Shown here piece after piece: positions 57,411-64,000 of a stretch of 64,000 bases of DNA; position 1 is the stretch's first letter, and the number at the start of each line of letters is the position of its first letter. Source of the DNA: Pseudomonadota bacterium (GTDB lineage: Bacteria; Pseudomonadota; Gammaproteobacteria; Burkholderiales; Burkholderiaceae_C); NCBI GenBank assembly GCA_021847345.1, contig JAJZTW010000001.1, forward strand, positions 62,001 through 126,000, in the 5' to 3' direction. The notes beneath the pieces are model-generated. The model searched no databases. It was not told the origin of the DNA and worked only from the letters and a program-made list of their open reading frames with translations. The position numbers were made by a program, and so were the translations under genes.

Positions 57411-58769
57411 TCACAACAACACCCGGCGAAGATCGCCGAGAAGCTCGCCGAGCAGGGTGGTGAAGCGCGCGGCCATCGCGCCGTCGATCACGCGATGGTC
57501 GTACGAAAGCGACAGCGGCAGCATCAGGCGAGGCTGGAACTGCTTGCCGTCCCACACCGGTTGCATCTGCGATTTGGACAGGCCCAGGATCGCCACCTCC
57601 GGCGCGTTGATGATCGGCGTGAACGCGGTGCCGCCGACCCCGCCGAGGCTGGAGATCGTGAAGCTGGCACCTTGCATGTCGGCGGGCTTGAGCTTGCCCT
57701 CGCGCGCGGTCGCCGCCAGTTGCGACATTTCCGCGGCGATCTGGCGCAGCCCCTTCTTGTCCGCGTCCTTGAGCACCGGCACCACCAGGCCCTGCGGCGT
57801 GTCGGCGGCGAAGCCCAGGTTCACGTAATCCTTCAGGATCAGGTTCTCGCCGCTTTCGTCCAGCGACGCGTTGAACGCCGGCATCTGCTTGAGCGCGGCG
57901 CAGCAGGCCTTCATGACGAAGGCCAGCATGGTCAGCTTGGCCCCGCCGGCGGCGGCAGCGGCGTTCGACGACTTGCGGAACTCCTCGAGCTCGGTGATGT
58001 CGGCCTGGTCGAACTGCGTGACATGCGGGATCATCACCCAGTTGCGCGCCAGGTTCGGGCCCGAGATCTTCTTGATGCGCGAAAGCGGCTGTGTCGACAC
58101 GGTGCCGAAGCGGGAGAAGTCGACCTGCGGCCACGGCAGCAGGTCGAGTCCGGCGCCGCGCGCGCCACCGCCGACCTGGGCCGACGCACGGGTGCTCGCC
58201 TGACCGGTCATCACCGCCTTGACGAAGGACTGCACGTCCTCGGCCGTGATGCGCCCCTTGCTGCCGCTGCCGCGGACCTCGTCCAGCGGCACGCCGAGAT
58301 CGCGCGCGAGCTTGCGCACCGACGGCGACGCATGCGGCAGCCGGGCCGGGTTCGGCTCGGGCTCCACCGGCGGCAGCGCCGCGGTCGGCGGAACCGGGTG
58401 CCGCGGCTGCGAGGCCAGCGCGGGCTGCTCCTCGGCGGCGGGCTTGTCCACCGGTCGCGTGGGCGCGGCCGGTGCGGCCGCTGCCGGCGCGGCCGCAGGC
58501 GCCGCGGCGGGCGCCGCCTGCGCGGCCCCTCCTTCAGCCTCCAGCTCCACCAGCGGCGTGCCCTCGCTGACCTTGTCCCCGAGCTTGACCAGCAGCGTCT
58601 TCACCACCCCGGCCGCGCTGCTCGGAATCTCCATGCTCGCCTTGTCGCTCTCCACCGTGATCAGCGACTGCTCGGCCTCGATCCGGTCTCCCGGCTTGAC
58701 CAGCAGCTCGATCACCTCCACGTCCTTGAAGTCCCCGATGTCGGGAACCAGCACCTGCACTTGCGCCAT
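57411..58769 (-). CDS. aceF: Dihydrolipoyllysine acetyltransferase, E2 of pyruvate dehydrogenase
   Basis: This 452-residue E2 transfers acetyl groups to CoA. It has one lipoyl domain (VESDKASMEIPSSAAG), a long Ala/Pro linker (residues about 80-150), a subunit-binding domain (SVRKLARDLGVPLDEVRGSG) and a catalytic domain with the active-site histidine in SLSYDHRVIDGAMAA. Many other proteobacterial AceF proteins carry two or three lipoyl domains; here the second arm sits on lpdA. It lies between aceE and lpdA, with 36 and 20 bp gaps. Confidence 0.96.
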   Translation of the reverse strand: MAQVQVLVPDIGDFKDVEVIELLVKPGDRIEAEQSLITVESDKASMEIPSSAAGVVKTLLVKLGDKVSEGTPLVELEAEGGAAQAAPAAAPAAAPAAAAPAAPTRPVDKPAAEEQPALASQPRHPVPPTAALPPVEPEPNPARLPHASPSVRKLARDLGVPLDEVRGSGSKGRITAEDVQSFVKAVMTGQASTRASAQVGGGARGAGLDLLPWPQVDFSRFGTVSTQPLSRIKKISGPNLARNWVMIPHVTQFDQADITELEEFRKSSNAAAAAGGAKLTMLAFVMKACCAALKQMPAFNASLDESGENLILKDYVNLGFAADTPQGLVVPVLKDADKKGLRQIAAEMSQLAATAREGKLKPADMQGASFTISSLGGVGGTAFTPIINAPEVAILGLSKSQMQPVWDGKQFQPRLMLPLSLSYDHRVIDGAMAARFTTLLGELLGDLRRVLL

Positions 58770-58782
58770 CTCGCGTGTCTCC
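58510..58782. repeat. 273-bp direct repeat, copy in aceF
   Basis: This is the partner of 57131-57403; both copies point the same way, 1379 bp apart, and differ at two bases. It covers the aceF lipoyl domain, start codon and ribosome-binding site (GGAGACACGCGAG). Confidence 0.9.
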
Positions 58783-58805
58783 GTGTTCGTGTCGTGCGAC
58801 GGGCC

Positions 58806-61511
58806 TCAGGCCAGCAGCGGATTGATGCGCTCGACATCGATGTCGTACTTGCCGATCGCCTCGGCGACCTTCGACTTCGCCAGCTTGCCCTCGTCGGCCA
58901 GGCTGCGCAGCGCGGCCAGCACGACGAAGTGGCGGTCCACCTCGAAATGCCTGCGCAGCTTGGTGCGGGTGTCCGAGCGGCCGTAGCCGTCGGTGCCCAG
59001 CACGCGATAGTTGCGCCCGGCCGGCATGTAGGGGCGGATCTGCTCGGCGAACAGCCGCACGTAGTCGGTGGAGGCGATCACCGGGCCGTCGTGGGACTCG
59101 AGCTGCGTGGCGACGAAGCTCTTGCGCGCCTCGGCGTCCGGGTGCAGCAGGTTCCAGCGCTCGCAGTCGCGGCCTTCGCGCGCCAGCTCGTTGAAGCTCG
59201 GGCAGCTCCACACGTCGGCGGCCACGCCCCAGTCCTGCTCGAGCAGCTCGGCGGCCGCCAGCACCTCGCGCAGGATCGAGCCCGAGCCGAGCAGCTGCAC
59301 GCGCAGCTTGCCGGCCTTGCCCGGGCGGCACAGGTACATGCCCTTGAGAATCTGCTCCTCGGTGCCCTGCTGCAGGCCGGGCTGCGGGTAGTTTTCGTTG
59401 AGCAGGGTGATGTAGAAGAACACGTCCTCCTGGTTCACCACCATGCGCTGCAGGCCGTTGTGCAGGATCACCGCCACCTCGTGCGCGAACGTGGGGTCGT
59501 AGCTGATGCAGTTGGGCACGTTGGCCGCCATGATCTGGCTGTGCCCGTCCTCGTGCTGCAGGCCCTCGCCGTTGAGCGTGGTGCGCCCGGAGGTGCCGCC
59601 CAGCAGGAAACCGCGCGCCAGCATGTCGCCTGCCGCCCATACCAGGTCGCCGATGCGCTGGAACCCGAACATCGAGTAGTAGATGAAGAACGGGATGGTG
59701 ATGCGGTTGCTGTGCGAGTAGGACGTCGCCGCGGCGATCCACGAGCACATGCCCCCGGCCTCGCTGATGCCTTCCTGCAGGATCTGCCCCGACTTGTCCT
59801 CGCGGTAGTACATGACCTCGCCGCGGTCGACCGGCGTGTACTTCTGGCCTTCCGGCGCATAGATGCCGATCTGGCGGTACAGGCCCTCCATGCCGAAGGT
59901 GCGCGTCTCGTCGACCAGGATCGGCACCACGCGCGGCCCGAGGGTCTTGTCTCGCAGCAGCTGGTTCAGGCAGCGCACGTAGGCCTGGGTGGTCGAGATC
60001 TCGCGGCCCTCGGCGGTGGGCTCGAGCATGGGCTTGAAGATCTCGGCCAGCGGCGGCAGCGGCAGCTGCTCGTCGGCCTTGCGACGCCGCTGCGGAAGGT
60101 AGCCTCCGAGAGCCTTGCGCCTGGCGTGCAGGTACTGCATCTCCGGCGTGTCGTCGGCCGGGCGGAAAAACGGCAGGTTCGGCAGTTCGTGATCGGGCAC
60201 CGGGATGTTGAAGCGGTCGCGGAACTCGCGGATGTCCTCGTCGGTCAGCTTCTTGACCTGGTGCGCCACGTTGCGCGCCTCGGCCGCCTGCCCCATTCCG
60301 TAGCCCTTGATGGTCTTCACCAGCAGCACCGTGGGCTGGCCCTCGTGGTGGGCGGCGGCGTGGAAGGCCGCGTACACCTTGTTCGGATCGTGACCGCCGC
60401 GATTGAGGCGCCAGATGTCCTCGTCGCTCATGTTCTTGACCATCTCGAGCAGCTTGGGGTGGCGCCCGAAGAAATGCTTGCGCACGAACGCGCCGTCATT
60501 GGCCTTCATGGCCTGGTAGTCGCCGTCGAGCACGTCCATCATGACCTGGCGCAGGATGCCTTCCTTGTCGCGCGCCAGCAGCGGATCCCAGTACGAGCCC
60601 CAGATCAGCTTGATCACGTTCCAGCCCGAGCCGCGGAATTCGGCTTCCAGTTCCTGGATGATCTTGCCGTTGCCGCGCACCGGACCGTCCAGGCGCTGCA
60701 GGTTGCAATTGACCACGAACACCAGGTTGTCGAGCTTCTCGCGCGCGGCCAGGCCGATGGCCCCGAGCGACTCGGGCTCGTCCATCTCGCCGTCGCCGCA
60801 GAACACCCAGACCTTGCGCTTCGAGGTGTCGGCGATTCCGCGCGCATGCAGGTATTTGAGGTAACGCGCCTGGTAGATGGCCATGATGGGCCCCAGGCCC
60901 ATGGACACCGTCGACAGCTGCCAGAAGTCGGGCATCAGCTTCGGGTGCGGATAGCTCGACAGGCCGTTGCCGTCGACCTCCTGGCGGAAATTCAGCAGTT
61001 GCTGCTCGCTCAGGCGGCCTTCCATGAAGGCGCGGGCGTAGATGCCGGGCGCGCTGTGGCCCTGGAAATACACCAGGTCGCCGCCATGGTCCTCGCTCGG
61101 GGCGTGCCAGAAATGGTTGAACCCGGCGCCGAGCATCGTCGCCAGCGACGCGAACGACGCGATATGCCCGCCGAGGTCGCCGCCGTCGGCCGGATGCAGC
61201 CGATTGGCGCGCACGACCATGGCCATGGCGTTCCAGCGCATGTACGCGCGCAGGCGCTCCTCGATTTCCACGTTGCCGGGATTGCGCTCTTCCAGGTCGG
61301 GCGGGATGGTGTTCACATAGGCCGTGTTGGCCGAAAAGGGCATGTCGACGCCATCCTGCCGGGCCTGATCGAGCAGGGACTCCAGCAGGAAATGCGCGCG
61401 CTCGCGTCCCTCGGTCGCGATCAGCGCCTGCAGCGCATCCAGCCATTCACGCGTTTCCTGGGGGTCGGCATCGTTGGCCGCCGGCACTTGCGACTCGGGT
61501 ACTGCTGCCAT
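58806..61511 (-). CDS. aceE: Pyruvate dehydrogenase E1 (homodimeric type)
   Basis: This 901-residue thiamine-diphosphate enzyme decarboxylates pyruvate and acetylates the lipoyl arm of AceF. It has the AceE N terminus (WLDALQALIATEGRERA), GGDLGGHIASFASLATMLGAGFNHFWHA, the thiamine motif VFCGDGEMDEPESLGAI, and VLGTDGYGRSDTRTKLRRHFEVD near the end. The length matches the homodimeric type (E. coli 887). GAGGAG precedes ATG 61511. It heads the aceE-aceF-lpdA operon. Confidence 0.97.
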   Translation of the reverse strand: MAAVPESQVPAANDADPQETREWLDALQALIATEGRERAHFLLESLLDQARQDGVDMPFSANTAYVNTIPPDLEERNPGNVEIEERLRAYMRWNAMAMVVRANRLHPADGGDLGGHIASFASLATMLGAGFNHFWHAPSEDHGGDLVYFQGHSAPGIYARAFMEGRLSEQQLLNFRQEVDGNGLSSYPHPKLMPDFWQLSTVSMGLGPIMAIYQARYLKYLHARGIADTSKRKVWVFCGDGEMDEPESLGAIGLAAREKLDNLVFVVNCNLQRLDGPVRGNGKIIQELEAEFRGSGWNVIKLIWGSYWDPLLARDKEGILRQVMMDVLDGDYQAMKANDGAFVRKHFFGRHPKLLEMVKNMSDEDIWRLNRGGHDPNKVYAAFHAAAHHEGQPTVLLVKTIKGYGMGQAAEARNVAHQVKKLTDEDIREFRDRFNIPVPDHELPNLPFFRPADDTPEMQYLHARRKALGGYLPQRRRKADEQLPLPPLAEIFKPMLEPTAEGREISTTQAYVRCLNQLLRDKTLGPRVVPILVDETRTFGMEGLYRQIGIYAPEGQKYTPVDRGEVMYYREDKSGQILQEGISEAGGMCSWIAAATSYSHSNRITIPFFIYYSMFGFQRIGDLVWAAGDMLARGFLLGGTSGRTTLNGEGLQHEDGHSQIMAANVPNCISYDPTFAHEVAVILHNGLQRMVVNQEDVFFYITLLNENYPQPGLQQGTEEQILKGMYLCRPGKAGKLRVQLLGSGSILREVLAAAELLEQDWGVAADVWSCPSFNELAREGRDCERWNLLHPDAEARKSFVATQLESHDGPVIASTDYVRLFAEQIRPYMPAGRNYRVLGTDGYGRSDTRTKLRRHFEVDRHFVVLAALRSLADEGKLAKSKVAEAIGKYDIDVERINPLLA

Positions 61512-61538
61512 GGTGGGTCTCCTCTGGGTGTAAACGCA

Positions 61539-61567
61539 AGTATGGCAAAGAACGTTTTGAATGGCAA
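61539..61567 (-). promoter_or_regulatory. Sigma70 promoter of the aceE operon
   Basis: On the minus strand TTGCCA (61567-61562) and CATACT (61544-61539) are 17 bp apart. Both hexamers match four or more of six consensus positions. The perfect palindrome GCAATATTGC (61564-61573) overlaps the -35 box, and an ATTGTATACGAT near-palindrome (61589-61600) lies just upstream. Confidence 0.5.
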
Positions 61568-61588
61568 TATTGCGTTTTATATTATGAG

Positions 61589-61600
61589 ATTGTATACGAT
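61589..61600. promoter_or_regulatory. GntR-like operator candidate upstream of aceE
   Basis: The 12-bp sequence ATTGTATACGAT is palindromic except for one base pair and resembles the TTGTATACAA-type sites of FCD-class GntR regulators. It lies 78 bp before the aceE start and 22 bp from the predicted -35 box. A regulator of the pyruvate dehydrogenase operon is plausible; none is encoded in the window. Confidence 0.4.
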
Positions 61601-61705
61601 CTTCAGGGTTTTCCCCGACGCAACGGTCGCGCACTGCAGGTCGGCGCCGCGCAAGGCACGAGCATGCTCGCGTCGGCCGGCTTTGCATAGACTTGCGGGG
61701 TGAAC

Positions 61706-64000
61706 ATGCCCTCTTCCGCGTTTCGACGCCTGCGCCAGCGCGCCGGGCGCCTGCTGCAAGGCCTCAGCGCCGACCGCCTGCTGCTGTTCGGCCCGCTGCT
61801 CTCGCTGGTGCTGTTCCTCGGAGCCGCGGCGGCGCTTGTGCGCTACACGCAGCAGACCGAACTGCAACGCGAGCACGACACCCTGCAGCGTGACAGCGAA
61901 TGGGCGCGCCAGCGCATGAGCCTGGAAATGGCCCTGATGCAGGAGCAGTTGCAGTCGATGGCCAACACGCTGGAGTCGCGGCGAGGCAACAGCCGCTTTC
62001 CGGAGCTCGCGCACAGCTTCCTGCACCAGCACGCGCCGGCCGTGGTGGTCTACGCCACCGACGACCAGGGCCGTCTCGACCACCTGGTCGTGAGCACCGC
62101 GGTGCCGCGCGACCTGCACTGGGCCGGCCCCGACCACCGCCCGGCGCAGGAGCCTTCGCGCCTGCTCGAGCAGCTCGCCAGCACCAGGCTGCGCACCGTC
62201 TACAGCCTGCCCTACCACCTGCCCCAGCTCGGCTGGGTGGTCGAGTCGGCAACGCCCGTGCTGCTGGGCGCGCGCTTCGCCGGCACGGTCGGTGCGGTCT
62301 ACTCGATCGACGGACTGCTGCGCGGCACCACGGTGCAGGAACTCAGCAGCCATTACGCGGTGGCGCTGGTCGACCGCGTCACCCAGCGCGTGCTGGCCAA
62401 TACCGCCACGGGCGACTTCGAGCGCAAGCCCCTGCAGTATCTGGTGGCGTTGCACCCCTTCGATGCCGGGCTGGCCATGCGCGTGAGCAGCTACCACTCC
62501 AGCCCGGGCTGGACCGTGCGTGGCCTGTACTGGGCGGTGTTCGTGCTGTCGGCGTTGATGCTGTGGATGCAGTGGGGCAGCTGGCGCCAGATGCGCGAAC
62601 GCCTGCAAACCCAGCTCAGCCTGACTCGGGAAACCGCCTTTCGGCGCGCCATGGAGAACTCGCTGTCGACCGGAATGCAGGCCATCGACCTGAAGGGACG
62701 CATCACCTACGTCAACATGGCCTTCTGCAAGATGACCGGCTTTTCCGAACACGACCTGGTCGGCCAGGGGCCGCCTCATCCATACTGGCCGGCGCGACGC
62801 TCGGCCGAAATGGCGCTGGCGCTGCAGCAGACCCTGGACGGGCTCGCGCCACCGTCGGGATTCGCGCTCAAGCTGGCGCGAAAGGACGGCAGCGAATTCG
62901 ACGCCCGCGTGTACGTGTCGGCGCTGATCGACAACCGCGACCGGCAGACGGGCTGGGTCACGTCGGTCACCGACATCACCGAGCCCACGCGCATCCGCCA
63001 GGAGCTCGCGGCATCGCACGAGCGCTTCGTCGCCGTGCTCGAGGGGCTCGACGCGGCCGTGTCGGTGCTGGCCATCGACCGCGACGAGCAGCTCTACGCC
63101 AACAAGCTGTACCGCCAGTGGTTCGGCGCATCGGCCCATGGGCACCACCTGCTCAGCGGCCAGGAGCCTCCGCCGGGCGCCGGAGTCGACGGCGACGACG
63201 CAGTCGACAGCTTCGCCGGGCTGCCGGCCGACGAGTTCCTGCACAGCCAGGCCCAGGTGCACGAGATCCACGTGGCGTCGCTGGACCGCTGGTTCGACGT
63301 GCGCCAGCGCTACATCCAGTGGGTCGACGCCCGCGTGGTGCAGATGCTCATCGCGACGGACGTCACGGCGCGCCATCAGGCCGAGGAAGTCGCGCGCAAC
63401 CAGGAGGAGAAGGCGCAGATCACATCGCGCCTGATTTCCATGGGCGAGATGGCGTCGTCGCTCGCGCACGAGCTCAATCAGCCGCTGACGGCCATCAACA
63501 ACTACTGCTCCGGCATGATCGCGCGCCTGCGCAACCACTCCATGCCCCCCGAGGAACTGCAGCCGGCGCTGGAAAAGACCGCGCGCCAGGCCCAGCGCGC
63601 GGCGGCGGTGATCCGCCGCGTGCGCGATTTCGTGAAAAAGAACGAGCCGCATCGCGTGGCCTGCCGCGTGCAGGACATCGTGCAGAACACCCTCGAGCTG
63701 GCCGAGATCGAGATGCGACGTCGCAACGTGCGCCTGTTCACCCACATCGCGCCCGGCATCGCGTCGCTGCACGCCGACCCCATCCTGATCGAGCAGGTGC
63801 TGCTCAACCTGCTGCGCAATGCGGCGGAAGCTGTGGACAAGGCCGCGCGCAGCGGCGTGCTGCGCAGCGTCGACCTCGACATCCGCCAGGAGGGCGACCA
63901 GGTTCGCTTCAACGTGCGCGACAACGGCACCGGGGTTTCCGATGAAGTCATGAGCCATTTGTTCGAAGCCTTCTACACCACCAAAAGCGAGGGCCTGGGT
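61706..64000 (+). CDS. PAS-domain sensor histidine kinase, 3' end cut by window end
   Basis: The 765 visible codons start at ATG 61706 (GTG 61700 is possible; GGGG upstream) and stay open to the window end. A membrane helix at about residues 24-44 and a second at about 275-295 enclose a periplasmic sensor domain of some 230 residues. PAS domains follow (MQAIDLKGRITYVNMAFCKMTGF, then FVAVLEGLDAAVSVLAIDRD). The kinase core has the H-box SSLAHELNQPLTAINNYC with H588, the N-box LLNLLRNAAEAV, DNGTGVSD, and LFEAFYTTKSEGLG, as in FixL/DctB-type kinases. The missing part is the last ATP-binding segment. A response-regulator gene is expected outside the window. Confidence 0.92.
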   Translation, partial: MPSSAFRRLRQRAGRLLQGLSADRLLLFGPLLSLVLFLGAAAALVRYTQQTELQREHDTLQRDSEWARQRMSLEMALMQEQLQSMANTLESRRGNSRFPELAHSFLHQHAPAVVVYATDDQGRLDHLVVSTAVPRDLHWAGPDHRPAQEPSRLLEQLASTRLRTVYSLPYHLPQLGWVVESATPVLLGARFAGTVGAVYSIDGLLRGTTVQELSSHYAVALVDRVTQRVLANTATGDFERKPLQYLVALHPFDAGLAMRVSSYHSSPGWTVRGLYWAVFVLSALMLWMQWGSWRQMRERLQTQLSLTRETAFRRAMENSLSTGMQAIDLKGRITYVNMAFCKMTGFSEHDLVGQGPPHPYWPARRSAEMALALQQTLDGLAPPSGFALKLARKDGSEFDARVYVSALIDNRDRQTGWVTSVTDITEPTRIRQELAASHERFVAVLEGLDAAVSVLAIDRDEQLYANKLYRQWFGASAHGHHLLSGQEPPPGAGVDGDDAVDSFAGLPADEFLHSQAQVHEIHVASLDRWFDVRQRYIQWVDARVVQMLIATDVTARHQAEEVARNQEEKAQITSRLISMGEMASSLAHELNQPLTAINNYCSGMIARLRNHSMPPEELQPALEKTARQAQRAAAVIRRVRDFVKKNEPHRVACRVQDIVQNTLELAEIEMRRRNVRLFTHIAPGIASLHADPILIEQVLLNLLRNAAEAVDKAARSGVLRSVDLDIRQEGDQVRFNVRDNGTGVSDEVMSHLFEAFYTTKSEGLG

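Noticed and set aside
57396-61703. A 1435-codon open frame on the plus strand opposite aceE-aceF
   Set aside because: It covers two well-identified genes in the opposite frame, runs across their boundaries, and has shadow-type composition.

Overview
The window is very GC-rich and looks like a chromosomal segment of a sulfur-oxidising betaproteobacterium of the Burkholderiales (Thiomonas- or comamonad-like; this is inferred from gene content and gene style, not from a marker gene). It carries a complete periplasmic thiosulfate-oxidation (Sox) operon, polyhydroxyalkanoate (PHA) genes, the pyruvate and 2-oxoglutarate dehydrogenase operons, and many housekeeping genes. No tRNA, rRNA, CRISPR array, transposase or prophage was found. 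Genes are packed on both strands with short spacers. Most long open frames that overlap these genes are GC-driven shadows and are left out.

Layout. 1-1026: the 5' end of an NAD-type isocitrate dehydrogenase gene, cut by the window edge. 1243-3328: two tandem paralogous genes for secreted cysteine-rich proteins built from three copies of a CxWx4WG module; I recognise no family for them. 3456-8351: a 2-oxoglutarate/Fe(II) oxygenase coupled to glnS, then a YebC-type protein and purD. 8377-12957: a CoA transferase, a sodium/proton antiporter and an MctP-type carboxylate symporter with its DUF3311 partner. 13196-18913: hrpA, argA and yggX. 19156-22434: a FadL-type porin, a structured tandem repeat, an acetate transporter and a TauE/SafE permease. 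22493-28450: rimO and the PHA genes phaR, phaB, phaA and phaC. 28718-36409: pgeF, rluD, bamD, a DinG-type helicase, a PP2C phosphatase, a secreted coiled-coil protein and zapE. 36454-42117: the odhA-odhB-odhL operon. 42566-43975: a secreted protein with a C-terminal cyanovirin-N (CVNH) domain. 44022-51211: the operon arsR-type regulator-soxC-D-Y-Z-A-X-B. 51441-54467: prpE and an acrylyl-CoA-reductase-like gene. 54645-55571: an NlpC/P60 hydrolase. 55573-61511: aceE-aceF-lpdA. 61706-64000: a PAS sensor histidine kinase, cut by the window end.

How the genes fit together. Thiosulfate is oxidised in the periplasm by SoxXA, YZ, B and CD, probably under control of a cysteine-containing ArsR regulator. 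Small carboxylates enter through the symporter and the acetate transporter and are activated by PrpE. Pyruvate and 2-oxoglutarate are oxidised by AceEF-Lpd and OdhAB-L, and surplus acetyl-CoA is stored as PHA by PhaABC. Together these suggest a facultative or mixotrophic lifestyle.

The least explained content is the tandem triple-repeat secreted family, the CVNH fusion protein, the 81/82-bp hairpin repeat after the porin gene, several palindromic operator candidates, a terminator inside the sox operon, and a 273-bp almost identical lipoyl-domain repeat shared by aceF and lpdA.
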